Under the pieces are notes generated by a model. It was not told the origin of the DNA, made no database searches, and worked only from the letters and a program-made list of their open reading frames with translations. Shown in pieces: positions 25,774-34,389 of a DNA stretch of 64,000 nt (its first letter is position 1; each line of letters begins with the position of its first letter). The position numbers were made by a program, and so were the translations under genes. The stretch is from UBA6614 sp002433235 (GTDB taxonomy: Bacteria; Verrucomicrobiota; Verrucomicrobiia; Limisphaerales; UBA1100): positions 1-64,000 of the forward strand of contig DJHS01000020.1 in NCBI GenBank assembly GCA_002433235.1, read 5' to 3'.

Positions 25774-26865
25774 TTAACCCGCTTGAATCCCGACGGCATC
25801 GGCTACCGAGTCGATGCCGTTCTGGTCCATGAGTGTTCTCAAACCGCGGACGATGTCCTTGGCAATGCCGGGCCCTTCATAGACCAGCCCCGTGTAGACT
25901 TGGACCAATGCCGCACCAGCGGTGATCTTTTCCCAAGCGTCGACCGCGTTAAACACACCGCCCACGCCAATCACGGGCAAGGCACCCTTGGTCTGCCGGT
26001 GGATATGGCGGATGATCTCCGTGCTTCTTTCCCGCAGCGGTGCACCGCTGAGTCCTCCCACTTCACCGTAAATTTTGCGACACTTGGAATGGCTTGTTTC
26101 CGGCCGTGCAATCGTGGTGTTGGTGGCAACAATGCCGGCCAGCTTTCGTGAGATCGCCAGATCCAACACATCGTCAATTGCATTAAAGGACAGGTCGGGA
26201 GCCACCTTTACAAGCAGCGGTTTTTCCGAATCAACCTCGCGCAGTGCGGAGATGATTTCATCGAGTGCCGCCTTGTCCTGCAGTTGGCGCAGGTTGGGCG
26301 TGTTGGGTGAACTGACATTGATGACAAAAAAGCCTGCGTGCTTCCGGAGTACCCGGAAGGAGTGGGCGTAATCCTCGGGAGCTTCTTCCAAGGGCGTGAC
26401 CTTGGATTTCCCGAGGTTGATGCCAACGGGATGGGAGGGCCAACGGCCGGCAGCCCGCCAGTCAGCCAGCGTTTTGGCCATGGCTTCCGCACCAGGATTG
26501 TTGAACCCCATTCGGTTGACCAACGCGCGATCGGCCACGGCGCGAAACATTCGGGGCATGTCATTGCCTGGCTGCGAGTAGCGCGTCACGCCGCCCAATT
26601 CAGCAAATCCAAATCCAAGCCGCTGCCAAAGTGGTGCCGCCGCCGCCGCCTTGTCCATTCCGGCGGCAAGCCCTACGGGATTGGGAAAGCGAAGTCCAAG
26701 GCATTCCACGGGCATGGGAGGCGCGCCATAAAAGTTTTCCGCGAGGTCCGCCATCATGGCGCCGCGGGATACCCAGGCCATGCCGCGCAACACGCGGTTG
26801 TGGGCCGCCTCGGAATCCTGTAGAAAAAGCAGCGGTCGCAACAGCCGCCGGTAACACCATCCCAT
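25774..26865 (-). CDS. pyrD: Dihydroorotate dehydrogenase (quinone), class 2
   Basis: 363 residues. Oxidises dihydroorotate to orotate in pyrimidine synthesis, with quinone as acceptor at the inner membrane. The start giving MGWCYRRLLRPLLF fits the class 2 N-terminal membrane helix (compare YRLLRPLLF). FMN and catalytic features: FPNPVGLAAGMDK, NRMGFNNPGA, and INVSSPNTPNLRQLQ with the class 2 catalytic serine, then KVAPDLS, VATNTTI and GGLSGAPL. An upstream start at 26928 adds 21 residues without similarity. Divergent from glnB. Confidence 0.95.
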   Translation of the reverse strand: MGWCYRRLLRPLLFLQDSEAAHNRVLRGMAWVSRGAMMADLAENFYGAPPMPVECLGLRFPNPVGLAAGMDKAAAAAPLWQRLGFGFAELGGVTRYSQPGNDMPRMFRAVADRALVNRMGFNNPGAEAMAKTLADWRAAGRWPSHPVGINLGKSKVTPLEEAPEDYAHSFRVLRKHAGFFVINVSSPNTPNLRQLQDKAALDEIISALREVDSEKPLLVKVAPDLSFNAIDDVLDLAISRKLAGIVATNTTIARPETSHSKCRKIYGEVGGLSGAPLRERSTEIIRHIHRQTKGALPVIGVGGVFNAVDAWEKITAGAALVQVYTGLVYEGPGIAKDIVRGLRTLMDQNGIDSVADAVGIQAG

Positions 26866-26976
26866 GGGGCATGAGTCAACCAGTGCGGACAGGCCGCTGT
26901 CCAGCACTTTGGGCGACTGGCAAGGCAAAAGCGTGGCAGTGGCAAAATTTTTTTGTGTTAAAAAATCAATTCCAGG

Positions 26977-27004
26977 TTTACAGCCTGCCGTTGATTGCTA
27001 GGAT
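26977..27004 (+). promoter_or_regulatory. Candidate sigma-70 promoter for glnB
   Basis: -35 TTTACA (26977-26982), a 16-base spacer and -10 TAGGAT (26999-27004) place a start site about 15 bases before the glnB ATG. A sigma-54 type GG-N10-GC element was looked for and not found. No clear ribosome-binding site precedes the ATG. Confidence 0.4.
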
Positions 27005-27026
27005 GGCCCCGCAACCCAACCCGCTA

Positions 27027-27365
27027 ATGAAGCGCATCGATGCCATCGTTAAACCGTTTAAACTCGACGACGTGAAGAACGCGCTGTCCGAGTTGGGCAT
27101 CGAGGGACTGACAGTGACCGAGGTGAAAGGCTTTGGTCGCCAAAAGGGCCACACCGAGATTTATCGGGGGAGCGAGTACACCGTGGATTTCCTGCCAAAG
27201 CTGAAGCTGGAAATTGTGGTGGCCGATTCCCGCTGCGAGGAAGTGGTGACCGCCATCACGGCGGCCGCCCAGACCGGCAAGATTGGTGACGGCAAAATTT
27301 TCGTCAGTTCCATTGAAAGCGCGCTGCGCATTCGCACCGGTGAAACCGGTGAGGATGCAGTGTAA
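27027..27365 (+). CDS. glnB: Nitrogen regulatory protein P-II
   Basis: 112 residues, exactly the usual P-II length, from ATG (MKRIDAIVKPFKLDDVKNAL). The T-loop contains Tyr51 in RGSEYTVDFLPK, the uridylylation site, and the B-loop is TGKIGDGKIFV. The C-terminal signature is RIRTGETGEDAV. Trimeric cytosolic sensor of 2-oxoglutarate, ATP and ADP that controls glutamine synthetase adenylylation and nitrogen transcription. No ammonium transporter or glnA is adjacent; its neighbours are pyrD and dnaA. Confidence 0.96.
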   Translation: MKRIDAIVKPFKLDDVKNALSELGIEGLTVTEVKGFGRQKGHTEIYRGSEYTVDFLPKLKLEIVVADSRCEEVVTAITAAAQTGKIGDGKIFVSSIESALRIRTGETGEDAV

Positions 27366-27842
27366 CTTTTTAAAGTCAAATCATTGGCGGCCGGTTGTCA
27401 TTGGACCGAAGACATGTTGACCGTGCCACACAACCTGCAGGATCATGCGGGCCGCGCCCTGTTACGTTGGGGGGCGGACGCTCGGCGGTCTTCGATGAAT
27501 TTAAAGCCAGATCTTTCCAGCGCCGCCGGCTGTGTTTTAACAGCCCGCCGGGCGTGTGAAGAACTGGTGAACAACCCGGAATATGTTGAACTCGATGGAG
27601 CACATTTCATCCCCTACATATTCCCGCGCGTCCCGGAAGGCTTGTCGTTAAGACAGTGTTTCGGCGGTGCCCCAAGGCGGAGCGGAATTCTCCAAGGGTC
27701 TTCGGATCCTACCGTGGATGGATTTTGAGTGAAGCGGAGGGAGACGGTTTCGGCCGTCGCAAGAGGTCGCCACGGCAGGCTGTGGGCTGTCGGTGGCGAG
27801 CTGGAACAGGACGAAAATTTAAAAAAGAGAATATTGCCCAAC
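27366..27842. other. 477-base gap between glnB and dnaA
   Basis: No gene is supported: open frames at 27384-27728 (plus) and 27376-27603 (minus) have no recognisable protein features. There is a short GCTGT-N6-ACAGC inverted repeat at about 27529-27544. No 9-mer of TTATCCACA type was found on either strand, so a replication origin is not visible here. The gap presumably contains the dnaA promoter. Confidence 0.5.
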
Positions 27843-29192
27843 ATGCAGGCTTCAATGGACAAGGTTTGGACCCGGACGCAAAAACATCTCAAGAGTGTGC
27901 TCAACGAGGAAACCTACAAACTGTGGTTCACCTCCATCCAGCCGGTGACCATCAATCAGTCTTCCATCACCCTCGAAGTGCCCAATGACTTTTCCGAGGT
28001 CTGGCTGAAGGACAATTACCTGCAATTGCTTCAGGATTCCTTGGCCGCGACGACCGGCCGCAAGTTGAACGTCAAGTTTCAGGTCACGCCCGGCGCGTCC
28101 ATGCCGGCCCCCAAGGCGATCAAGGGAGCATCCAAAAAGAAATCCGCTGCGCGCAAGACCAGCGAGGGCGACTTGGTCTTCAATCCTCGGAACACCTTTG
28201 AGACTTTTGTCGTGGGCAATAACAACAGCTTTGCCCATGCCGCGGCTCTGGCGGTGGCGCAGGCACCGGGCAAATCCTACAACCCGCTTTTCCTTTATGG
28301 CGGTACGGGACTGGGCAAGACGCACTTGCTGCACGCCATTGGCCAGCATGTGGCGGACAGCAAGAAGGGTGCGAAGGTGGCCTACGTTTCCTCCGAGAAA
28401 TTCACCAACGAATACATCGCCGCCATTCAGGACAATCAACTGGTCAAGTTCCGCAAGAAGTACCGGCAGACGGACGTGTTGCTGATTGATGACATCCAGT
28501 TTCTCGCCGACAAGGTGCGTATTCAGGAGGAGTTCTTCCACACCTTCAACGCGTTGCACGAGGCCCACAAGCAGATCGTGCTCACCTGCGACCGGCCGGC
28601 GAGCGAGATACAAAACCTCGAGCATCGTCTGGTGAGCCGCTTTGAATGGGGCTTGGTTACCGACCTGCAGCCGCCCGATGTCGAAACCCGGTTGGCGATT
28701 CTGCGCAACAAGGCCAAGTCCATGGGCGTGGAGATTCCCGAGGAGGTCATGACCTTTCTGGCCAATCGGATTCGCACGAATATACGCCGGCTCGAGGGCG
28801 CGCTCATACGCGTGGCCTCCTATGCTCATCTGACAGGCAAGGAACTCACCAATGACGTGGTGGAGAATCTCCTGCGCGAAATCTTGCAGGAGGAAGGCCG
28901 GCACACCATCACCATTGAGTTCATCCAGAAAAAGGTCGCCGAGAAATATGACATCCGCTTGGCGGACATGACCAGCAAGCGTCGGCCCGAGAACATCGCT
29001 TTTCCCCGGCAGATCGCCATGTTCCTTTCGCGCCAATTGACGGACCACTCGCTCAGTGCCATTGGCGAGGCATTTGGTGGCCGCGATCATGGCACGGTTC
29101 TGCATGCCTGTCGCCTCGTGAAGGATCGTTGCGAAATCGATCCCAATGTTCGCCAGTCGGTGGCCTATCTCGAGAAACAGCTTTTACGGTAA
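27843..29192 (+). CDS. dnaA: Chromosomal replication initiator protein DnaA
   Basis: 449 residues from ATG (MQASMDKVWTRTQKHLKSVL); the open frame extends to 27729 but without similarity. Domain I is followed by a Lys/Ala linker (KKKSAARKTSEG). The AAA+ domain starts at NPRNTFETFVVGNNNSFAHAAA, with Walker A GGTGLGKTH (about 153-162) and Walker B LLIDDIQFL. The C-terminal DNA-binding domain carries the DnaA signature around GEAFGGRDHGTVLHAC. It binds the origin and opens it. Ends in a strong terminator at 29222. Confidence 0.97.
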   Translation: MQASMDKVWTRTQKHLKSVLNEETYKLWFTSIQPVTINQSSITLEVPNDFSEVWLKDNYLQLLQDSLAATTGRKLNVKFQVTPGASMPAPKAIKGASKKKSAARKTSEGDLVFNPRNTFETFVVGNNNSFAHAAALAVAQAPGKSYNPLFLYGGTGLGKTHLLHAIGQHVADSKKGAKVAYVSSEKFTNEYIAAIQDNQLVKFRKKYRQTDVLLIDDIQFLADKVRIQEEFFHTFNALHEAHKQIVLTCDRPASEIQNLEHRLVSRFEWGLVTDLQPPDVETRLAILRNKAKSMGVEIPEEVMTFLANRIRTNIRRLEGALIRVASYAHLTGKELTNDVVENLLREILQEEGRHTITIEFIQKKVAEKYDIRLADMTSKRRPENIAFPRQIAMFLSRQLTDHSLSAIGEAFGGRDHGTVLHACRLVKDRCEIDPNVRQSVAYLEKQLLR

Positions 29193-29221
29193 GTCGAGAA
29201 AATAGGGGTTGTGGTGTAAGG

Positions 29222-29257
29222 ATAAAGGGCTGGCCGCTGGTCAGCCCTTTATTTTTT
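29222..29257. terminator. Bidirectional terminator between dnaA and the aminotransferase
   Basis: An 11-bp perfect stem ATAAAGGGCTG / CAGCCCTTTAT, extended by one wobble and two pairs around a GCT loop and followed by a run of T on the plus strand. It covers the stop codon of the converging aminotransferase gene at 29241-29243. Confidence 0.85.
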
Positions 29258-30413
29258 GAACGCAGCGCGCCATGCGTTCCATGGCGGTCTCGACGGCGTC
29301 GAGCGCAGTGGCAAAGCAGCAGCGCAAATGCCCCTCGCCGCTCACGCCGAAGGCATCTCCAGGCACACAAGCCACCTTTTCCTCCTGCAACAGCCGGCGG
29401 GCAAATTCGTTGGAAGTCAGGCCCAGGTTTGCTATTGAGGGAAAGGTATAAAAGGAACCGCGGGGCAGATGGCAGGCCAGCCCCATGTCATTCAGGGCAC
29501 TCACCATCAGGTTGCGTCTTTGCCGGTAGGCCTCGCGCATGTTTGCCATGGCTTCCCTGCCATTTCGGATGGCTTCCAGCGCGGCTTCCTGACTGATGAT
29601 GCTCGCGCAAAGCATACTGTATTGGTGCACGCGGGTGAGCGCCCGGATGATTTCCGCGGGGCCGCAGGCGTAGCCCACCCGGAATCCTGTCATCGCATAC
29701 GCCTTGGAGAAACCGTGCAGGAACACTGTGCGTTCCTTCATGCCCGGCAGGGCTGCGATGCTCGTGTGTTCGCCCTCGAAAGTCAGCTCGGCATAGATCT
29801 CATCGGCAATGATCGTTAGGTCATATCGTTGCGCCAGTTCGGCAATTCCCTGAAGGTTCTCCCGAGTCATGGTGCCACCGGTTGGGTTGGTCGGAAAGTT
29901 GAGGATTAGGACGCGGCTCTTGGGAGTGATGACCGCTTCGATGGCTGCCTTCGTGACGCTGAACCCTGTGTCCGCCGTGCAGGCCACCGGCACGGCCCGC
30001 CCGTGTGCCAGTGCGATCGAGGGGGAATAGCTGACGTAACAGGGTTCGTGGTAAATCACCTCGTCGCCCGGGTTGACCAAGGCCCGTAACGCGAGGTCAA
30101 GCGCCTCGCTTACTCCAACCGTGACCAGAATTTCCGAACCCGGATCATATTCCACGGCGAAATGATCGCGGACATATCCCGCGATGGCCTCACGCAGCTT
30201 GGCTAGGCCCAGATTTGAGGTGTAACCCGTGCGCCCCCGTTCCAGAGAGTAGATGGCGGCCTCACGCACATTCCATGGGGCTGCGAAATCCGGTTCGCCT
30301 ACCCCCAGTGAAATCACATCCCGTTGCCCTTGAACGAGTTCAAAAAACTCTCGGATGCCCGAGGGCGGCAGCGCTTGGACATGCTCGGCAATAGGTGTGC
30401 GGTTTTCGCTCAT
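29241..30413 (-). CDS. Class I/II aminotransferase (aspartate/alanine type)
   Basis: 390 residues. Fold-type I PLP enzyme: ISLGVGEPDFAAPWNV at the N-terminus, NFPTNPTGG, the DEIY of IIADEIYAELTF, and the Schiff-base lysine in HGFSKAYAMTGFRVGYACG. The C-terminal arginine motif appears as GHLRCCFATALDAVETAMERM. Members transfer amino groups among aspartate, alanine, aromatic or LL-diaminopimelate substrates; the substrate is not decided by sequence. Last gene of the minus-strand cluster that includes clpX, clpP and rnc. Confidence 0.9.
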   Translation of the reverse strand: MSENRTPIAEHVQALPPSGIREFFELVQGQRDVISLGVGEPDFAAPWNVREAAIYSLERGRTGYTSNLGLAKLREAIAGYVRDHFAVEYDPGSEILVTVGVSEALDLALRALVNPGDEVIYHEPCYVSYSPSIALAHGRAVPVACTADTGFSVTKAAIEAVITPKSRVLILNFPTNPTGGTMTRENLQGIAELAQRYDLTIIADEIYAELTFEGEHTSIAALPGMKERTVFLHGFSKAYAMTGFRVGYACGPAEIIRALTRVHQYSMLCASIISQEAALEAIRNGREAMANMREAYRQRRNLMVSALNDMGLACHLPRGSFYTFPSIANLGLTSNEFARRLLQEEKVACVPGDAFGVSGEGHLRCCFATALDAVETAMERMARCVQKIKG

Positions 30414-30449
30414 GCGGAAAATGGGAATGCGGCCGGTTTGTGCCGGCCA

Positions 30450-31721
30450 TCAAGCCGCGGCCTTCTTTGTGCGGCGGCGAATCACGGGCCGGCCCTTGCC
30501 CGTTACGGCTGGGCGCGTGATCTTAATGCTCTCGATTTCGTCGGTGCCGGGGATGTCGTACATCCAGTCCAGCATTACCTTTTCAAGCAGACCCCTCAGC
30601 GCGCGTGCGCCGGTGCCCTTGCTGATCGCCTGTCGCGACAGCTCCTGTAGCGCGTCCTTGGTAAATTCCAGCTCCACCCCTTCCAGTGCCATGAGTTTCT
30701 GGAACTGCTTGGTCAGCGCGCTCTTGGTCTCGGTCAGGATGGAAACCAACTGTTCTTCCGTCAGCTCGTCCAGCACCGTGACCATCGGCAGGCGGCCGAT
30801 GAATTCTGGAATGAACCCGAAGCTCAAAAAATCCTCCGGCTCTACCCGGTTCAGGATTTCATTCTTTTCCAGCACTCCCTCACGGTGGGTCTGTTCCACG
30901 GCTCCGAACCCCAGCACATGGCTGCCCAGCCGTTTCTGGATCACCTTCTCAAGATCCACAAAGGCGCCGCCGCAAATGAAGAGGATGTTGCGTGTATCGA
31001 CGCGGATGTATTCTTGCTGTGGATGCTTGCGCCCGCCTTGTGGCGGCACACTGCAAACGGTGCCTTCCAGGATTTTCAACAACGCCTGTTGCACGCCTTC
31101 GCCGGAGACGTCGCGGGTAATCGACACATTTTCGGTGCGCCTCGAAATCTTGTCAATTTCATCGATGTAGATGATGCCCATCTCGGCGCGCTTCACGTCG
31201 TAGTCCGAATTCTGGAGGAGACGCAGGATGATGTTCTCCACATCTTCGCCCACGTAGCCTGCCTCCGTGAGTGTGGTGGCATCAGCAATGGCAAACGGCA
31301 CGTCCAAGACCCTGGCCAGCGTGCGGGCCAGCAATGTCTTGCCCGAGCCCGTGGCCCCGACGAGCATGATGTTAGTCTTTTCGATCTCCACTTCCGCATG
31401 GGGATCATCCGGGGCGGGCTCGCGTTGCTCGTGCAGCAGGCGCTTGTAGTGGTTGTGCACTGCCACCGCGAGGGTCTTCTTCGCGTTGTCCTGACCGATG
31501 CAATGCTCGTCCAACGCGGCCTTGATTTCCGACGGGCGCAGTACCTTTAGCTCGGGAGCGGCCTTGGTTCGTTCGGCTGCCAGTTCCTTGTCGAGTACCT
31601 TCTTGAAGGTATCCACGCAGCCGTCGCAAATATACACGCCGGGCCCGGACACCAGCTTTTTCACTTCCGCGTGCGTCTTGCCGCAGAAGCTGCATAGCGT
31701 CAGGTTTTTGGGGCGGGCCAT
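30450..31721 (-). CDS. clpX: ATP-dependent Clp protease ATP-binding subunit ClpX
   Basis: 423 residues. The N-terminal zinc-binding domain has Cys10, Cys13, Cys32 and Cys35 (CSFCGK, CDGCVD). The AAA+ core follows with Walker A GATGSGKTLLAR, Walker B IIYIDEIDKI, the sensor/IGF-loop region (LGFGAVEQ) and RALRGLLEKVMLD near the end. Unfolds tagged substrates and feeds them to ClpP. The start lies 9 bases after the clpP stop, so the two are co-transcribed. Confidence 0.97.
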   Translation of the reverse strand: MARPKNLTLCSFCGKTHAEVKKLVSGPGVYICDGCVDTFKKVLDKELAAERTKAAPELKVLRPSEIKAALDEHCIGQDNAKKTLAVAVHNHYKRLLHEQREPAPDDPHAEVEIEKTNIMLVGATGSGKTLLARTLARVLDVPFAIADATTLTEAGYVGEDVENIILRLLQNSDYDVKRAEMGIIYIDEIDKISRRTENVSITRDVSGEGVQQALLKILEGTVCSVPPQGGRKHPQQEYIRVDTRNILFICGGAFVDLEKVIQKRLGSHVLGFGAVEQTHREGVLEKNEILNRVEPEDFLSFGFIPEFIGRLPMVTVLDELTEEQLVSILTETKSALTKQFQKLMALEGVELEFTKDALQELSRQAISKGTGARALRGLLEKVMLDWMYDIPGTDEIESIKITRPAVTGKGRPVIRRRTKKAAA

Positions 31722-31730
31722 TTTTAAAAG

Positions 31731-32378
31731 TTACTTGTCCTCCACGGAGGTCTTGTCCGGCAGCGAGGGCACATCCTTGCGTGACTCCACCACCTCGTCC
31801 ACCAGGCCAAACTCCTTGGCTTCCTGGGCGGACATGAAGTTGTCACGGTCACAAGCCTTCTCAACCGCATCGTAGTCCTGCCCCGAATGCTTGGAGAGGA
31901 TGTTGTTGAGCCGCTTTTTCAGGTCCAGCATGTGGCGCACGCGAATCTCCATGTCCGTCGCCTGTCCCTCGGCACCGCCCAAGACTTGATGGATCATGAT
32001 GTTGGCGTTGGGCAGCGAGTAGCGTTTGCCCGCCGTTCCTCCCGCCAGCAGGACGGCCCCCATGCTGGCGGCTTGGCCAATGCAGTAGGTGTTCACGTCG
32101 CAGGTCAGGAACTGCATCGTGTCATAGACCGCCAACCCGGCAGTCACATGGCCGCCGGGTGAGTTGATGTAGAGATGAATGTCCTTCTTCGGGTCAGTCA
32201 TCTGCAAAAACAACATTTGGGCGATGACGACGTTGGCAACTTGATCGTCAATGCCGGTGCCGAGAAAAATGATCCGGTCGACCAGCAGCCGCGAGTAAAT
32301 GTCGTAGCCTCGTTCTCCGCGCCCGGTCTGTTCGACCACGTGCGGGACGAGATAGTTGTTTTGAATCTCCTTGCCCAT
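31731..32378 (-). CDS. clpP: ATP-dependent Clp protease proteolytic subunit ClpP
   Basis: 215 residues from the ATG giving MGKEIQNNYLVPHVVEQTGRG, the usual N-terminus; an earlier ATG at 32447 would overlap rnc. The serine-protease triad is visible: Ser105 in GQAASMGAVL, His130 in NIMIHQ, and Asp in the ACDRDNFMS block. Forms the 14-mer chamber that ClpX docks onto. It lies between rnc and clpX instead of after tig, the common bacterial order; tig is 13 kb away. Confidence 0.96.
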   Translation of the reverse strand: MGKEIQNNYLVPHVVEQTGRGERGYDIYSRLLVDRIIFLGTGIDDQVANVVIAQMLFLQMTDPKKDIHLYINSPGGHVTAGLAVYDTMQFLTCDVNTYCIGQAASMGAVLLAGGTAGKRYSLPNANIMIHQVLGGAEGQATDMEIRVRHMLDLKKRLNNILSKHSGQDYDAVEKACDRDNFMSAQEAKEFGLVDEVVESRKDVPSLPDKTSVEDK

Positions 32379-32430
32379 AGAACAAAAAAAGCGGCTGGAA
32401 CCTAACGGGAAATGCCCCTCCGCGTCAATT

Positions 32431-33174
32431 TCAATGACTTCCGGCACTGCGGGCGGCAGTCTTCTTGCGACTCCGCTTTTTACGCGCAGGCTTTTTCAAA
32501 ACACAAATCGCTGCCGCGGCGGCATCCGCTTCCGCCAGCTTCTTGCTTTTGCCTTTGCCGCGCGCCAGTTCGCGGCCCTCGTGGTGAACTGCGCAGACAA
32601 ACTCACGGTCGTGATCCGGCCCGGTGGCATCCAGAAGTTTGTAATCCGGCGACACGTGTGACTTGGACTGCATCATTTCCTGCAACTCCCCCTTGGGATT
32701 GCCCACAAACTGGCCCGCATCCACTCCATGCAGCACTTTTTCAAACTGCGCATGCACAAATTTCCGAACCTTGGTGAACCCTCCATCGAGATAGATCGCG
32801 CCTACCAACGCCTCAAAGGCGTCAGCCAGTGCCGAGTCGCGGTCGCGTCCGCCGCTCTTTTCCTCGCCGCGACTGAGGATTAGTTGTGTGCCCAAGCGAA
32901 TGGCTCTGGCGCGGGCCGCCAATCCTTCGCGGTTGACCAGCCGCGCGCGCGCCTTGGACAGTGCTCCCTCATCGCGCCCGGGGAATTCCTTGTACAGGGC
33001 TGCACTGATGGTGAGTTGCAGGACGGCGTCTCCCAGAAATTCAAGCCGCTGGTTGTTCGCTACTGCTTCTCCCTTTTCGTGGCCCACCGAGGGATGCGTC
33101 AACGCCAGCGACAACAGCTCCGGCTTGCGGAAGGTGTATCCGATGCGTTTTTGAAATGGCCCCAGCCGTGGCAT
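32431..33174 (-). CDS. rnc: Ribonuclease III
   Basis: 247 residues. The RNase III signature QRLEFLGDAVLQL at 42-54 contains the catalytic acidic residues, and DAFEALVGAIYLDGGF holds the second set. The C-terminal double-stranded RNA-binding domain begins near GNPKGELQEMMQS and includes ARGKGKSKKLAEADAA. The tail is very basic (KKPARKKRSRKKTAARS). Processes rRNA precursors and structured mRNAs. The start is three bases after the stop of the zinc-finger gene. Confidence 0.96.
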   Translation of the reverse strand: MPRLGPFQKRIGYTFRKPELLSLALTHPSVGHEKGEAVANNQRLEFLGDAVLQLTISAALYKEFPGRDEGALSKARARLVNREGLAARARAIRLGTQLILSRGEEKSGGRDRDSALADAFEALVGAIYLDGGFTKVRKFVHAQFEKVLHGVDAGQFVGNPKGELQEMMQSKSHVSPDYKLLDATGPDHDREFVCAVHHEGRELARGKGKSKKLAEADAAAAAICVLKKPARKKRSRKKTAARSAGSH

Positions 33175-33177
33175 GGG

Positions 33178-33762
33178 TCAGGAAGCCGTCGTGGGCTCAG
33201 GCGTCGCTTGTTCTTCCTCCACCGCCTCCGGCGGCCAGGGCTCATCGCCTCGCGGCAGACCATGCTCCAAGAGCGCCGCCACCTCTATCTGCACCTGTTC
33301 CAGTTCCTCCAGTTTTAAATCCGGGTCCGGGATCGTGAACAGGTCGCCGCTTGCCGGGTGCTCATAGACAAACACTCGCCTACCCTCCTCGCGCAGTTGT
33401 TCCTTGACCTTCAGCAACCGCTTACGCTCCAGCATTACGGCCAGAATGTAGCTGGCCTCACGCCAGCGTTCCTCGTGTGTGGCCACGAGCTTGCGCAACA
33501 GGGATTCCGCCGTGTCCTTTTCAATCACATCCGGCGGCTCTTCCGGTGGGGCTTCATAAATCCCCTGCCAATGTGAGATGAACCCCTTACGGTGATTGGC
33601 GCCTTCGGCGTATTTTGCGGCCCAGCAGCCGTCACACAAGTCCAGACGGCGAAACTCGCGATCCTCGTCCACCAGCAGCGTGTGGCAAGCACTTCGGTCG
33701 GTGAATCGTGCCTCGCATTCCCCGCAGGCATGCCCGCGCGTCTGGATGTTCCAATCATTCAT
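33178..33762 (-). CDS. Zinc-finger protein of unknown function
   Basis: 194 residues. Four cysteines near the N-terminus (CGEC at about 13-16 and CDGC around 43-46) suggest a treble-clef or ribbon zinc site. The middle is helical and charged (SLLRKLVATHEERWREASYILA, RKRLLKVKEQLREEGRR), with VYEHPASGDLFTIPDPDL after it and an acidic/Pro-rich tail. It sits immediately upstream of rnc, 3 bases apart, and could be an RNA-metabolism accessory protein (inference from position). No named family recognised. Confidence 0.75.
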   Translation of the reverse strand: MNDWNIQTRGHACGECEARFTDRSACHTLLVDEDREFRRLDLCDGCWAAKYAEGANHRKGFISHWQGIYEAPPEEPPDVIEKDTAESLLRKLVATHEERWREASYILAVMLERKRLLKVKEQLREEGRRVFVYEHPASGDLFTIPDPDLKLEELEQVQIEVAALLEHGLPRGDEPWPPEAVEEEQATPEPTTAS

Positions 33763-33819
33763 GAAAGCCCCATTGAAAAACTCGCCGGGCAGCCGCGCAA
33801 CGCTTTGTTGTTCACGGCC

Positions 33820-34305
33820 TCACAGGTCGTAAAGACCGCTGTCACGCGTGTAGGACGCGCTGCTGCCGCCAGGGCCACCGGATTCATCTGGCCCCATGAA
33901 CTGGTCGAATATCTCCCCCATATCCTCCTCTATCTTGTCAGGATCCTCGCCGGATTCCAGTCGCCGTATGGCGTCGTTCATTTCCTTGGGCATCATGTCG
34001 TCGGGCAAGGCTTTCTGCATCTTGCGCATCATGTGCGCCATGTGTTTGGGATTGTTTTCGTCGAGGTGCGCCATGTCCTTTTCCATCTCGCGCATGAAAC
34101 GGTCCATGCGTGGGCCGTCAAAATCGGGAGAGTCATCCCCTCCGGTCTCGGTGGCGCCCTTGAGGGGCGCGAAACGGCTGACCTCCTTCTCCAGTTTTTT
34201 GTTGCCACACTGGGGGCAGGCCGGCTTGCGGGTGGGCTTCAGGCGACGCGCGAGGAAGGAAAAGATTTTACGGCACTCGGGGCAGGCATATTCGTAGATG
34301 GGCAT
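33820..34305 (-). CDS. FmdB-type zinc-ribbon protein
   Basis: 161 residues. MPIYEYACPECRKIFSFL is the N-terminus of FmdB/CxxC_CxxC_SSSS regulatory proteins, and the second cysteine pair is CPQCG. The rest is an acidic, Met-rich extension (DRFMREMEKDMAHLDENNPKHMAHMMRKMQ) longer than the usual family member. Possibly a transcription or protein-quality accessory factor. First gene of the minus-strand run towards clpX. Confidence 0.85.
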   Translation of the reverse strand: MPIYEYACPECRKIFSFLARRLKPTRKPACPQCGNKKLEKEVSRFAPLKGATETGGDDSPDFDGPRMDRFMREMEKDMAHLDENNPKHMAHMMRKMQKALPDDMMPKEMNDAIRRLESGEDPDKIEEDMGEIFDQFMGPDESGGPGGSSASYTRDSGLYDL

Positions 34306-34389
34306 GTCCAGTGAAAAACAGTTTCTGGCCGCTGAATATTCAAATTGGGTGCTGTTGCCAAGGCAGAAATCCCAGACCCGAGGTGGAGC

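Noticed and set aside
26931..26960. A sigma-54 type promoter before glnB
   Set aside because: TGGCA occurs but the GC at the required distance for -12 is absent; a sigma-70-like pair is closer to glnB.
27384..27728. A possible 114-residue gene between glnB and dnaA
   Set aside because: No domain, signal or membrane segment, and no ribosome-binding site; composition looks like chance.
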